Shown piece after piece: positions 50,627 through 60,089 of a stretch of DNA of 64,000 nt. The DNA lies in contig NZ_ML769318.1 in the NCBI RefSeq assembly GCF_009720365.1, positions 210,022 to 274,021 of the forward strand, read 5' to 3'. Within the stretch, counting starts at the first letter, position 1; every line of letters starts with the position of its first letter. This DNA is from Catellatospora paridis (lineage in GTDB: Bacteria; Actinomycetota; Actinomycetes; Mycobacteriales; Micromonosporaceae). The notes under the pieces were generated by a model. The model worked only from the letters and a program-made list of their open reading frames with translations. It was not told where the DNA came from and did no database searches. The position numbers and the translations under genes are program-made.

Positions 50627-50950
50627 TCAGGAAGCGCTGCTGCTCGCGGTCGACGACGAGGTGCTCTTCGACGGCGTGCTGCTGCTCGACGTGGAGCTGC
50701 CGCCGCTGGTCGAGCCGCTCGACGCGGAGGTCGAGGAGCTGCCGGACGCCGCGGGAGCCGTGCCGGAGCCGCTGCCGCGCGAGTCGGTGCGGTAGAAGCC
50801 GGAGCCCTTGAAGACCACGCCGACCGAGGAGAACAGCTTGCGCAGGGTGCCCTCGCACGTCGGGCACTCGGTCAGCGGCTCGTCCGCGAAGGACTGCACG
50901 GCCTCCAGCTGGTGACCGCAAGCGGTGCAGGCGTACTGGTAGGTGGGCAC
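50627..50950 (-). CDS. FmdB-family zinc-ribbon protein (Ruc-like)
   Basis: 107 residues. The N-terminal zinc ribbon has YACTACGHQLE and CPTCEGTLRKLFSSVGVVFKGSGFYRTD, the FmdB family pattern. A long Ser/Gly/Thr-rich tail makes up the C-terminal half. Position beside 5-FTHF cyclo-ligase matches Mycobacterium Rv0991c, described as the redox-regulated chaperone Ruc, which also has a disordered tail. GTG with GAGGGG upstream; the upstream frame is longer but unsupported. Confidence 0.88.
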   Translation of the reverse strand: MPTYQYACTACGHQLEAVQSFADEPLTECPTCEGTLRKLFSSVGVVFKGSGFYRTDSRGSGSGTAPAASGSSSTSASSGSTSGGSSTSSSSTPSKSTSSSTASSSAS

Positions 50951-51054
50951 GTTCCCCTCCATGATCATTACTGGCACTCGGATATACCGAGTGCTAATAG
51001 TGCCTGACCGCCCCGCGACGTGCCAAGTGGCTGTCGCCGATCACACTGTCGCCG

Positions 51055-51666
51055 TCAGCCGGGAATGCGCCGCAGGCCGCTCGGCATGAGTACGTAACCC
51101 ACCCGCTGGTCGTGCCCCTCGGCGGGCACCTCGTCGAGCAGTTCGCCGTCGTACAGCAGGGCGACCACCGGCGTGCCGCGCGCGACCCTGGCCAGGGCCC
51201 GGTCGTAGCTGCCGCCGCCGCGGCCCAGCCGCGCGCCGCGCCGGTCCACGGCGACCGCGGGGACCAGTACCAGGTCCGCCATGGTGATTCCGGTCATGCC
51301 GGTGCGCGGGCCGGTGGGCTCGCGCAGCCCCAACGTGGCGGGCGCGAGCGAGTCCGGCCCGGTGTAGTCGGCCCAGTCGAGATCGCGGTCGGGCCGCAGC
51401 ACCGGCAGCAGCACCCGGGCCACGCCGGGCGTGGCGGCGAGCCGGTCCGGCAGATCCGGGCCGCCGGGTTCGCCGGTCATCGGCACGTACGCGCATACCG
51501 TCAGCGCCCCGTCCGCCGCGATCAGTTCCGGCAGCAACCCCGCCAGCGCCGCATCCGCCCTGGCTGCGGCCGCTGGAGTCAGCGCGCGGCGGGCCGCCAG
51601 CGCCGCGGCGCGGACCGCCCGCTTGGTCGCCGCGGACGTCACTGAAGAAACGGAATATTCACTCAT
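51055..51666 (-). CDS. 5-formyltetrahydrofolate cyclo-ligase
   Basis: ATP-dependent conversion of 5-formyl-THF to 5,10-methenyl-THF. 203 residues, with ATP-site basic stretch SAATKRAVRAAALAARRAL near the N-terminus, the family motif LGRGGGSYDRALA and the closing GHDQRVGYVLMPSG. In the conserved actinobacterial order it precedes galU on the opposite strand. Confidence 0.9.
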   Translation of the reverse strand: MSEYSVSSVTSAATKRAVRAAALAARRALTPAAAARADAALAGLLPELIAADGALTVCAYVPMTGEPGGPDLPDRLAATPGVARVLLPVLRPDRDLDWADYTGPDSLAPATLGLREPTGPRTGMTGITMADLVLVPAVAVDRRGARLGRGGGSYDRALARVARGTPVVALLYDGELLDEVPAEGHDQRVGYVLMPSGLRRIPG

Positions 51667-51752
51667 AACGTCCCCAGGTTGTACAAGCGTCGCATCCTAG
51701 CGCGGCGTTGGCCGTTGACTCCGATGACTTCACCGCCGCCGAGGGGGAAAGT

Positions 51753-54230
51753 GTGACACTGCGCGCACGGCTCACCACCGCCTTCCTGGCGGTGGTCCTC
51801 AGCCCCGTTCTGCTCGGCGCCTTCTTCGTCGGCACCATGGTCAGCAAGCTGTCCCACGAACGCGCCACCGAGCGGCTGGCCGTGGCCGCCGGCTCGGTGC
51901 GCACGTCGGTCGGCGCGCTCTGCGGCCAGCTGCGCGCCGTCGCCGAGGGCGTCGCCGCCGCACCCGCCGACCAGCGCCTGGCCACCGCCGAGCGCATGGT
52001 CGCCGCGGGCCTCGCGGGCGGCGTGCACATCGACACCGGCGTCGACGGCGCCACCACCGCCCAGGCCCCGGCCCCGCCGTGGGCCGACTGCGCGGGCCCG
52101 GACCCGCAGGTGCGCCCGGACGCGGTCGCCGGATTCGAGGCGCTGTCGGCGCGGGTGCCGCTGGCCGGCCCCAACGGCGAGCCGACGGGCACCGTCTCGG
52201 CCGCCCTCACCGTGGACGGCGACCTGATCCGGCGGCTGGCCCAGGCCAGCGGCGCTCAGCTGACCCTGCTGCCCGGCACCGGCGTGCCGGCGGGCGCGGC
52301 CGCCGCCGGCGATCCCGACCTGGCGACCGACGCCGACGGCACCCTCGGCGAACCCGGCACCGGCGACACCCTCGACGGCGATGACACCGACGGCGATGAC
52401 ACCGACGGCGCTGCGGAGGACGGGGCGGGCGGCATCGGCGGGATGCCGGGCGCGGTGCCCGGCGGCATCGGCGCGCAGCCCGGCCCGGCGGCGGGGCAGC
52501 CCGGCGACCTCACCGGCGGTGCGCTGCCCGTCGACCCGAGCGCCGACGGCCCCGGCCCGAACGGCGTCGTCGCGGCCGGCCCGCACGAACCGCCCGCCGA
52601 CGGGGCGATCGGCGACGAGTTCGGCCAGGAGATCGACCTCGCACCCCCGCCCGAGGAGCCCGGCGGCGGCGGGCCGGTGCACACCACGATGCTCGGCGCG
52701 GACGCGGCGACCATCAGCGTGTACGCGGGAAAGCTTGGCGACGGCGCGACCGGCGCGGCGGACAACGGCCACCTCGTGGCGCGGGTCGGTCCCGTCGCCG
52801 GGGAGCCGCTGCCGCTGGCGGTGTCGCTGCCCGCCCGGCCGCCGACCGGCCTCTACCTGCTGCTCACCCTCGTCGTCCTGATCACCGCCGCGGTGGCCGT
52901 GACAGTCGCCTGGTGGCTCGCGAAGACCGCCACCGAGCCCGTGGTGGAGCTGGCCGCGGCCGCCGACCGGGTGGCCGGGGGCGACCTGGACGCCCGGGTG
53001 CCGGTACGCGGCAACGACGAGATCGCCCGGATGGCCACCGCGTTCAACCACATGACCCGCGAGCTGCACACCTACGTGGCGGCGCTGACGGCCAGCCGGG
53101 ACCAGTTGCGCGGGCACCTGGGCGTGCTCGGCGACACCCTGTCCAGCACCCACGACCTGGATCGGATCCTGCGCGTCATCCTGCAGACCGCCCGGCACGC
53201 CACCGGCGCGTCGGCGGGCATGGTGCTGCTGGCCGACCCGGCCACCGGCGCGCTGGTCGGCCAGTGCACCGAGGGCCTGCCCGAGCAGTGGACCACCGGC
53301 GAGCGGGGCACCCTGCGGGTGCCGTACGGGCTCGGGCTGACCGGCCTGGTCGCGGCCACCGGCGTGCCCCGGTTGGGCCGCGTCGAGCGGGACGGGCCGC
53401 GGCTGGACCCGGGCGAGCCGGACTGCCGCACGTACATGGTGGTGCCCTTCTCGGCGCCGGGGCTGGGCGAGGCGAGCTCGTTCCCGCAGCCCGGGGCGCT
53501 GCCCGCGGCGCGCGGCGTGCTGGCCCTGTACGACCGGCTGGGCCGCGACGAGTTCGACGACTCCGATCTGGTCACCCTGCGCACGTTCGCCGGGCAGGCC
53601 GCGGTCGCCGTCGACAACGTGCGGGTGCACGAGGAGGCGCAGCGGCTGTCGGTGACCGACCCGCTCACCGGGCTGTTCAACTACCGCTCGCTGCGCGAGT
53701 CGCTGCGCCGCGAGTCCGAGCGGGCCGTCCGCTTCGGCCGCCGGCTGTGCGTGCTCGCCCTGGACCTGGACCGGTTCAAGGAGATCAACGACACCTACGG
53801 CCATGCCGCCGGCGATGCCGTGCTGGCCGAGTTCGCCCAGCGCATCCGGTACGAGATCCGCGAGGTCGACGTGGCCTTCCGGCACGGCGGCGAGGAGTTC
53901 GTGGTGCTGCTGCCGGAGACCGACGAGGTGGGCGGCGTCGCCGTCGCCGAGCGGCTGTGCGAGTCGGTGCGCCGTGAGCCGATCATCGTGCCGGCCCGCG
54001 ACGGCGGACCGGACCTCTACGTCAACATCACGGTCTCGATCGGACTGGCCGTGCTGCCCGACCACGGGCAGCAGGGCGCCGGGGTGCTCCAGGCCGCCGA
54101 CGAGGCCCTGTACGCCGCCAAGGCGGCCGGGCGGGACACCTTCCAGGTCGCGCTGCCCGGCGGCGTCCTGTGCCCATCCGGCGGCGCGTCGAGCAGCCCA
54201 CAGGCCCCTCGACAGGCTCGGGGCCGTTAG
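51753..54230 (+). CDS. Diguanylate cyclase with HAMP, GAF and GGDEF domains
   Basis: Makes the second messenger c-di-GMP from GTP. The 825-residue protein has an N-terminal helix (residues about 8-28), an outer sensor region with a Gly/Asp/Pro-rich acidic stretch (DTLDGDDTDGDDTDG), a second helix (LLLTLVVLITAAVAVTVAWWLA), a HAMP domain, a GAF domain and a GGDEF domain with active GGEEF at about residue 712 and a RxxD I-site (REVD) five residues before it. So it should be active and feedback-inhibited. GTG start with GAGGGGG upstream; longer frames are unsupported. It ends ten bases before galU. Confidence 0.88.
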   Translation: MTLRARLTTAFLAVVLSPVLLGAFFVGTMVSKLSHERATERLAVAAGSVRTSVGALCGQLRAVAEGVAAAPADQRLATAERMVAAGLAGGVHIDTGVDGATTAQAPAPPWADCAGPDPQVRPDAVAGFEALSARVPLAGPNGEPTGTVSAALTVDGDLIRRLAQASGAQLTLLPGTGVPAGAAAAGDPDLATDADGTLGEPGTGDTLDGDDTDGDDTDGAAEDGAGGIGGMPGAVPGGIGAQPGPAAGQPGDLTGGALPVDPSADGPGPNGVVAAGPHEPPADGAIGDEFGQEIDLAPPPEEPGGGGPVHTTMLGADAATISVYAGKLGDGATGAADNGHLVARVGPVAGEPLPLAVSLPARPPTGLYLLLTLVVLITAAVAVTVAWWLAKTATEPVVELAAAADRVAGGDLDARVPVRGNDEIARMATAFNHMTRELHTYVAALTASRDQLRGHLGVLGDTLSSTHDLDRILRVILQTARHATGASAGMVLLADPATGALVGQCTEGLPEQWTTGERGTLRVPYGLGLTGLVAATGVPRLGRVERDGPRLDPGEPDCRTYMVVPFSAPGLGEASSFPQPGALPAARGVLALYDRLGRDEFDDSDLVTLRTFAGQAAVAVDNVRVHEEAQRLSVTDPLTGLFNYRSLRESLRRESERAVRFGRRLCVLALDLDRFKEINDTYGHAAGDAVLAEFAQRIRYEIREVDVAFRHGGEEFVVLLPETDEVGGVAVAERLCESVRREPIIVPARDGGPDLYVNITVSIGLAVLPDHGQQGAGVLQAADEALYAAKAAGRDTFQVALPGGVLCPSGGASSSPQAPRQARGR

Positions 54231-54239
54231 TCTCGCGAC

Positions 54240-55190
54240 ATGTCGGCTCACACCCCCCACGCACAAGCGCACGGTCAGCGGGCCACGAAGGCTGTCATCC
54301 CGGCGGCCGGACTGGCGACCCGGTTCCTCCCGGCCACCAAAGCGGTGCCCAAGGAGTTGCTACCCGTCGTCGACCGGCCCGTTCTGCAGTACATCGTGGA
54401 GGAGGCGTCGCGCTCGGGCATCAACGACGTCCTGCTCATCACCGGACGTGGCAAGACCAGCATGGTCGACCACTTCGACCGCCAGCCCTACCTGGAGGCG
54501 CGGCTGGAGGCCAAGGGCGACCTGGAGCGCCTGGCCGCGGTCCGCGGCACCTCCGAACTGGCCGAGATCTACACCTGCCGCCAGGGCGAGCCGCTGGGCC
54601 TGGGCCACGCGGTCTCCTACGCGGAGTCCCACGTGGGCGACGCCCCGTTCGCGGTGCTCCTCGGTGACGAGTTCACCGAGGAGTCGCAGCCGCTGCTGCC
54701 GCAGATGATCGACCTGCAGTCGCGCACCGGCGGCATCGTGCTGGCGTTCATCGAGATCCCCGAGGACCAGGTCAACCGGTACGGCATCGCGTCGGTGTCC
54801 GACGCCGGTCCCGAGTACGCCGACGTGGACAACGTCGTACGGGTCACCGGCCTGGTCGAGAAGCCGGCCCGCGAGGAGGCCCCGAGCAACCTGGCGGTCG
54901 TCGGCCGCTACGTGCTGCCCGGCACCATCTTCGACGCGATCCGGCGCACCAAGCCGGGCAGCGGCGGCGAGATCCAGCTGACCGACGCGATGGCGCTGCT
55001 GCTCGCCGAGGGCACCCCCGTGCACGGCATCGTGTACCGCGGGCACCGCTACGACACCGGCATGCCGCTGGGTTACCTGCAGGCCGTCGTACAGCTGGCC
55101 AGCGAGCGCGACGACCTCGGCCCCGCCTTCACGGAGTGGCTGAAGTCCTTCGTCGCGGGCCTCGACGGCAATGCGGGGAAGGCCGCCTGA
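54240..55190 (+). CDS. galU: UTP-glucose-1-phosphate uridylyltransferase
   Basis: Makes UDP-glucose for glycans. 316 residues with the nucleotidyl signature AAGLATRFLPATKAVPKELLP, lysine-containing EKPAREEAPS and GSGGEIQLTDAMALL. Rest of the operon (moeA, rimJ) follows with two-base spacing. In this genome it may feed the surface polysaccharide pathway. Confidence 0.95.
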   Translation: MSAHTPHAQAHGQRATKAVIPAAGLATRFLPATKAVPKELLPVVDRPVLQYIVEEASRSGINDVLLITGRGKTSMVDHFDRQPYLEARLEAKGDLERLAAVRGTSELAEIYTCRQGEPLGLGHAVSYAESHVGDAPFAVLLGDEFTEESQPLLPQMIDLQSRTGGIVLAFIEIPEDQVNRYGIASVSDAGPEYADVDNVVRVTGLVEKPAREEAPSNLAVVGRYVLPGTIFDAIRRTKPGSGGEIQLTDAMALLLAEGTPVHGIVYRGHRYDTGMPLGYLQAVVQLASERDDLGPAFTEWLKSFVAGLDGNAGKAA

Positions 55191-55191
55191 C

Positions 55192-56496
55192 ATGACCGCC
55201 ACGGTCAGGTCCACTCCGGACCCCGTCCATCTCGACGCGGCAGCGGCCGCGGGCGAGCTGACGCCACTCGCCGACTACCTGGGCAGCGTGCTGCGCAGGC
55301 TGCGGGCGCTGCCGGCGTTGGATCTGGACCTGACCCAGGCGCACGGCAACGTGCTGGCCGACAACGTGCTGGCGACCCACCCGTACCCGGCCTTCGACCA
55401 GGCCGCGATCGACGGCTACGCGGCGCGGTCCGAGGACATCGCGGCGGCGGCGGCCGGGCGGCCCGCGCGGCTGAACGTGGTGGGCGACCTCGCCGCGTCC
55501 AGCTGGCGGCCGGCCCGGCTCACGCCCGGCACCTGCTTCTCGGTGGCCGCCGGCGCGGCGCTGCCGCAGGCCGCCGACGTGGTGGTGCCGATCCGGTGGA
55601 CCGACCAGGGCATGGCCTCGGTCGAGGTGCACCACCCCGCCAAGCGCGGTTACGGCGTACGCCGCACCGGCGAGATCGTCACCGAGGGCATGGTGCTGGC
55701 GCGAGCGGGCACGACAGTGACCCCGGCGCTGGTCGGGGCGCTGGCAGCCAGCGGGATCGGGCACGTGATCGTGCGGCCCAGCCCGCGCGTCGTGATCGTG
55801 TCCACCGGCGACGAACTCGTCGAGGCGGGCCGGGTCTCGCAGCCAGGCCAGGTCGTCGACGTCAACTCGCACGCGCTGACCGCGGCCACCGCGGAGGCGG
55901 GCGCGCACGCGTACCGCGTGGGGATCTGCGACGACGACCCGGAGGCGCTGCGCGCGCTGCTGGAGGATCAGACGCTGCGCGCCGATCTGATCATCACCAC
56001 CGGCGGTTCCGGCACCGGGCCCGGCGACATGGTGCGGCGCATCCTGTCGCGCCGCGACGGCAGCCGAGCGGGCATGGTGACCTTCACGGACGTGTCGCTG
56101 TACCCGTGCGGCACGCTCGGCTTCGGCACCGTCGGCAGCGCCGAGGAGGTGCCGATCGTCTGCCTGCCCGGCGAGCCGGGCGCCGCGCTGATCGGCTTCG
56201 AGGTGCTGGCCCGCCCCGTGATTCAGGTGCTGGCCGGGGCCGAGCCGGTGTTCCGGCCGTCGGTGCGCGGCCACCTGCTGGAGACCGTCGCGTCGCCCGG
56301 GGGGCTGCGCGAGTTCCGCCCGGCGCTGGTGGCCGAGCGCCGCGGTGGCGGATACACGGTGCAGCCGCTGCCGGGCGGTGCCCGTACCCTGGCCGGTATG
56401 GCCGAGGCTAACGGACTACTGGTGCTGGGTGAGCGGGTGACCAGCGCGGCAGCGGGCTCCACCGTGGACGTGCTGCTGCTGGACCGCCGGCGATGA
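55192..56496 (+). CDS. moeA: Molybdopterin molybdotransferase MoeA (gephyrin-like)
   Basis: Inserts molybdenum into molybdopterin. 434 residues with FDQAAIDGYA, the central MoaB-like domain motif IITTGGSGTGPGDMV, CLPGEPGAALIGFEVL and a C-terminal domain IV. Moderate N-terminal extension. The ATG lies two bases after the galU stop. Order galU-moeA-rimJ is conserved in mycobacteria and Streptomyces. Confidence 0.93.
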   Translation: MTATVRSTPDPVHLDAAAAAGELTPLADYLGSVLRRLRALPALDLDLTQAHGNVLADNVLATHPYPAFDQAAIDGYAARSEDIAAAAAGRPARLNVVGDLAASSWRPARLTPGTCFSVAAGAALPQAADVVVPIRWTDQGMASVEVHHPAKRGYGVRRTGEIVTEGMVLARAGTTVTPALVGALAASGIGHVIVRPSPRVVIVSTGDELVEAGRVSQPGQVVDVNSHALTAATAEAGAHAYRVGICDDDPEALRALLEDQTLRADLIITTGGSGTGPGDMVRRILSRRDGSRAGMVTFTDVSLYPCGTLGFGTVGSAEEVPIVCLPGEPGAALIGFEVLARPVIQVLAGAEPVFRPSVRGHLLETVASPGGLREFRPALVAERRGGGYTVQPLPGGARTLAGMAEANGLLVLGERVTSAAAGSTVDVLLLDRRR

Positions 56497-56527
56497 CGGG
56501 GCACAGCGAGCGCGGCGAGGAGAAGGC

Positions 56528-57154
56528 ATGAGCAGCGCGGTGGGTTATCCCGCGGTGCTCACCGACGGCGACGTCGTGCTGCGGCCGTACCGGCGGGGCG
56601 ACGCGGGGTCGTGGGTCGAGGTGCGCACCTACAACGAGGCCTGGCTGCGGCAGTGGGAGGCCACGCCGCCCGCGGCCTGGTCCGAGCTGAACTCGACCGC
56701 CGCGTTCCACATGATCCGGCGAGCCATGCGCCGCGGCGCCCGCCAGGGCGAGTCGATGCCGTTCGCGATCTGCCTGCGCGACCGCGGCCGGGAGCGCCTG
56801 GTCGGGCACATCAACCTGGGCAGCATCGTGCGGCGGGCGTTCTCCTCGGCGTACTGCGGCTACTGGATCGACTCGCGGGTGGCCGGGCGCGGCATCATGC
56901 CCACGGCTCTCGCGCTCGTCGTCGACCACGCGTTCGGGCCGGGGCGGCTGCACCGCGTGGAGGTCAACATCCGGCCGGAGAACAAGCCCAGCCGTCGTGT
57001 GGTGGAGAAGCTCGGCTTCCGCGAGGAGGGCTACCACCCGCACTACATGTTCATCGACGGCGCTTGGCGTGATCACATCGGATACGCGCTGACCTGGGAG
57101 GACGTGGCCTCCGACGGCGGCCTGCTGGCCCGCTGGCGGCGGCGGCGCGGCTGA
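56528..57154 (+). CDS. rimJ: RimJ/RimL-type GNAT N-acetyltransferase
   Basis: Acetyltransferase of 208 residues related to those acting on ribosomal-protein N-termini. GNAT motifs include VGHINLGSIVRRAFSSAYCGYWIDSRVAGRGIMPTALALVVDHAF and RVEVNIRPENKPSRRVVEKLGFREEGYH (acetyl-CoA site). GAGGAG precedes the ATG. Third gene of the galU cluster. True substrate unknown. Confidence 0.9.
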   Translation: MSSAVGYPAVLTDGDVVLRPYRRGDAGSWVEVRTYNEAWLRQWEATPPAAWSELNSTAAFHMIRRAMRRGARQGESMPFAICLRDRGRERLVGHINLGSIVRRAFSSAYCGYWIDSRVAGRGIMPTALALVVDHAFGPGRLHRVEVNIRPENKPSRRVVEKLGFREEGYHPHYMFIDGAWRDHIGYALTWEDVASDGGLLARWRRRRG

Positions 57155-57189
57155 ACCGGACTTCACCTTCCTACGGTGTGGCGTTACGC

Positions 57190-57204
57190 GATCACGTGAT
57201 CACG
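57190..57204. promoter_or_regulatory. Overlapping palindromes before SepX-like gene
   Basis: GATCACGTGATC is a perfect 12-bp palindrome and overlaps CGTGATCACG, another perfect one. TACGGTG occurs at 57173 and again at 57231, flanking it. The 194-bp gap may hold a promoter and a regulator site for the divisome gene downstream. No other gene is seen. Confidence 0.45.
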
Positions 57205-57348
57205 AACGTAGGCTCCCCTCACTGGAAGTCTTACGGTGACCGATCGATAGGCCGGCCGCCGTACCAAGGGTGACGCCGGTGGTCAGTCCACGGCGGTCCG
57301 CCGACGGCGGGCTGCCGGGAGGAGCCATTGGCGCAGGGAGGGGAGAGG

Positions 57349-58107
57349 GTGCCGACCTCGGTGCTCCTCGCCGTCCTCGCTGCTGCGGGCCTGCTCGCTC
57401 TCGCTCCGGCGCTGGTGCGCCGGTACGACGCCACCGAGCGGCTGGTGGCCGAGCGGGCGATCTCTACCGCGCGGGTGCTGTCGCGCCGCCGCCGTCGCCG
57501 CACCGTGCCCGGACGGCGGCCGATCCGCCCGCCGCGGGCGCTGTGCACCGCCCCCGTGTCCGCGCCGCCCTCGTCCGGCAACGGCCCGTCCCGCACCCCG
57601 CTGCGCCTGGTCGGCCAGGCCGAGCGGGTCAAGGCCAAGCCCCGCCGCCGGCACCGCCCGGCCGTGTACCGCCGCCGCCGGCTGCTCGCCGGGCTGGTGC
57701 TGCTGAACCTGGTGCAGCTGGCCGGCGTCGCGCTGGTCAGCCCAGGGTTCCTGATCAGCGTGTCGGTGACCGGCTCGGCCCTGCTGCTGTACGTCGCCCA
57801 CCTGCGCGGCCAGGCGCTGCGTACGGCCCGCCGCCGCCGCTCCGAGGAGCGCCAGGCGCAGTGGCTCGCCGAGCAGCAGGCGCAGGTCCGCCTTGCGCAG
57901 CGCCGCCGCGCGCAGGCCCGCCGCGAGGCCGCCCGGCTGCTCCAGGAGGAGCTGCTGCGGGCCCAGGAGCAGCTGGCCGCGCTGCAGGCCCAAGCCGAGA
58001 CCCTGGCCGCCGAGGCACCCCCGCCGCCCCGGGTGGCGACGATCTCCTACCGCGGCCGCCAGGGCGGCGTACGCGGCCGGCCGTACCACGCCGGCCCGGC
58101 CGCCTGA
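57349..58107 (+). CDS. SepX/GlpR-like membrane protein of the cell-division complex
   Basis: 252 residues: an N-terminal helix (TSVLLAVLAAAGLLALAPALV), a basic linker, two further helices (RLLAGLVLLNLVQLAGVALVS and FLISVSVTGSALLLYVAHL) and a C-terminal basic, Gln/Ala-rich coiled coil. Order galU-moeA-rimJ-this gene matches mycobacterial Rv0993-Rv0996 and the Streptomyces SepX divisome gene, so the assignment is from synteny plus layout. GTG with GGGAGGGGAGA upstream; a TTG seven codons earlier is an alternative. Confidence 0.75.
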   Translation: MPTSVLLAVLAAAGLLALAPALVRRYDATERLVAERAISTARVLSRRRRRRTVPGRRPIRPPRALCTAPVSAPPSSGNGPSRTPLRLVGQAERVKAKPRRRHRPAVYRRRRLLAGLVLLNLVQLAGVALVSPGFLISVSVTGSALLLYVAHLRGQALRTARRRRSEERQAQWLAEQQAQVRLAQRRRAQARREAARLLQEELLRAQEQLAALQAQAETLAAEAPPPPRVATISYRGRQGGVRGRPYHAGPAA

Positions 58108-58212
58108 CCCCTTCCGGAGTGCGGGAACCGTGACGCACGACGCACCGGGTATGGATTCGCGATCGTTCCGCGGACCTGCTAACCTTGGCCGGTCCGTTAC
58201 ACGGACCGACTC

Positions 58213-58289
58213 GGGGACGTGGCGCAGCCCGGTAGCGCACCTCGTTCGCATCGAGGGGGTCAGGGGTTCGAATCCCCTCGTCTCCACCA
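58213..58289 (+). tRNA. tRNA-Ala (anticodon CGC)
   Basis: Acceptor GGGGACG pairs with CGTCTCC, including the G3:U70 pair that identifies alanine tRNA. Anticodon arm CCTCG-TTCGCAT-CGAGG gives anticodon CGC (codon GCG). T-arm AGGGG-TTCGAAT-CCCCT is standard, and the 3' CCA is encoded. A terminator follows. Confidence 0.97.
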
Positions 58290-58294
58290 GAGTC

Positions 58295-58333
58295 AGAGGC
58301 CGTCTCTCCTGTGAGAGACGGCCTCTTCGTTTT
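58295..58333 (+). terminator. Intrinsic terminator after tRNA-Ala
   Basis: AGAGGCCGTCTCTC pairs exactly with GAGAGACGGCCTCT around a 4-nt loop, followed by TCGTTTT. A textbook terminator, starting six bases after the CCA. Confidence 0.92.
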
Positions 58334-58478
58334 CCCGTATCCCCCGGTCCTGGTGCTGGCTAGGGTCGGCGGCTTCGACCTGTACTGGTAGCCGACTGCG
58401 GCCGCGGCCTGGTCACGCCTGCGGCGCAGACGGCGAAGGCCCGCGGCGGCGTGCCACGGGCCCTCGTCCGGTCGAGGA

Positions 58479-60005
58479 TCAGATCCAGTTGTTGCCGAGG
58501 ATCATGCGTTTCTGCCAGTCGACGTACGGGATCGGCTCGCCCGTGTAGATCGGGTAGAAGAAGGCGAACATGATCACGACGAGCAGCACGAACGCGCCGA
58601 GCGCGACGGAGCCGATGAGCTGCCTGTTCTCGTTCTGCGGCAGGCCCGGCGGCGAGGTCATGATCGCGCCGAAGACGAACACCACGGCCAGGATCAGGAA
58701 CGGCTCGGCCGGCATGGCGTAGAAGTAGAACATCGTGCGGGTCGGGAAGAAGAACCACGGGATCAGCGCGGCACCCGTCATCACCAGGATGGCCCCGGCC
58801 CGCCAGTCGCGACGGGCGATGCCGAACCACAGCGTCGCGCCCAGCGCGGGCAGGAAGCTCCACCACAGCAGCGGCGTGCCCAGCAGCAGCACCTCGGCCG
58901 CGCACTGCTCCACCCCGCAGCCGGGATCCCCGGACCAGTAGAAGGCCACCGGGCGCCCCAGCAGCAGCCACTGGATCGGCGCCCACGGGCCCGCCGACTG
59001 GTACGTGTGCTCCGAGCTGAGGCCTTCGTGGAAGCGCAGCGCCTCCTGGTGGTAGTGCAACAGGCTGCTGAACCAGTTCGGTGACCAGTTGCGGTAGTAG
59101 CCGCCGTCGGTGAGGATCCAGCCGCTCCAGCTCGCCAGGTAGACGCCGAACACGATGGGGATGCAGGCGAGCACCCACAGGCCCTCGTCGAGGATGGCGT
59201 CGCGGATCGGGTGGCGGACCCCGGCACTGCGCCGTGCGCCCACCTCCCACCAGATCAGCAGCAGCACGAACACCGGCAGGAAGGCCAGCGCCGACCACTT
59301 GACCGCCAGGGCGCCGCCCAGCAGCGCGGCCGCCGCCAGCCGCCACCACGGCACCGCGAACGCCGGGCGGCTGCTGCGGCCCCGTCCGTGCGGGTCGCCG
59401 CCGCCCTCCACGAAGCGCAGCCACCGCAGGCGGCGCTGATCACGGTCGAGCACCAGCGCGCCGAACGCGGCCAGCAGGAAGAACATGAGGAACAGGTCGA
59501 GCAGGGCCGTGCGCGACAGCACGAAGTGCATGCCGTCGAAGGCCATCAGCAGGCCCGCCGCGCCGCCCAGCACCACCGAGCCGAACAAACGCATGGCGAT
59601 GCGGGTGAACATCAGCACCGAGATGGTGCCGAACACCGCCGCGGACAGCCGCCAGCCCGCCTCGTTGTACCCGAGGACCTGCTCACCGAGTCCGATGATC
59701 CACTTACCGAGCGGGGGATGCACCACGTAGCCTGCGGTGGCGTTCTTCTCGTCCCACTCGAACCCCTTCTCCCACAGCCAGTGGGCGTCGGTGGCGTAGT
59801 AGGTCTCGTCGAAGATCTTGCCGGGCGGCTTCGCCAGGTTGTACAGGCGCAGCACGCCCGCCAGGAAGGTGACCGCCAGCGCGGCCAGCCACGCGTACGG
59901 GCTCAGCCGCTGCTCCAAGGGCAGCAGGCGGCGCCGAACGACATTGAGCACGTGCGGCTCGGAAGTGATGGGCGCCTGCGGGGGCGCCGTCGCCGTCTGG
60001 GTCAC
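58479..60005 (-). CDS. pmt: Protein O-mannosyltransferase (Pmt family)
   Basis: Transfers mannose from polyprenyl-phosphate-mannose to Ser/Thr of secreted proteins during export. 508 residues, about 11 helices, with the GT-C catalytic acidic pair in the first outer loop (KIFDETYYATDA) and the family motifs YVVHPPLGKWII, FDGMHFVLSRTALLDLFLMFF and SWSGWI. Order with rsmI matches mycobacterial Rv1002c-Rv1003. GTG start opens a short cytoplasmic tail; the longer frame has no support. Confidence 0.92.
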   Translation of the reverse strand: MTQTATAPPQAPITSEPHVLNVVRRRLLPLEQRLSPYAWLAALAVTFLAGVLRLYNLAKPPGKIFDETYYATDAHWLWEKGFEWDEKNATAGYVVHPPLGKWIIGLGEQVLGYNEAGWRLSAAVFGTISVLMFTRIAMRLFGSVVLGGAAGLLMAFDGMHFVLSRTALLDLFLMFFLLAAFGALVLDRDQRRLRWLRFVEGGGDPHGRGRSSRPAFAVPWWRLAAAALLGGALAVKWSALAFLPVFVLLLIWWEVGARRSAGVRHPIRDAILDEGLWVLACIPIVFGVYLASWSGWILTDGGYYRNWSPNWFSSLLHYHQEALRFHEGLSSEHTYQSAGPWAPIQWLLLGRPVAFYWSGDPGCGVEQCAAEVLLLGTPLLWWSFLPALGATLWFGIARRDWRAGAILVMTGAALIPWFFFPTRTMFYFYAMPAEPFLILAVVFVFGAIMTSPPGLPQNENRQLIGSVALGAFVLLVVIMFAFFYPIYTGEPIPYVDWQKRMILGNNWI

Positions 60006-60089
60006 GCCAAGGATCGTAGGCTGAAAAACTCGGAAACCGTCGCCTGAGTTCACGGTGATCGGCAAAAACGTATCGAAGGCAGGGGACAG

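Noticed and set aside
57241-57256. Possible fifth repeat copy (GATAGGCC next to CGATCG)
   Set aside because: Only eight arm bases match and there is no second arm; it lies in a same-direction gap. Treated as chance.
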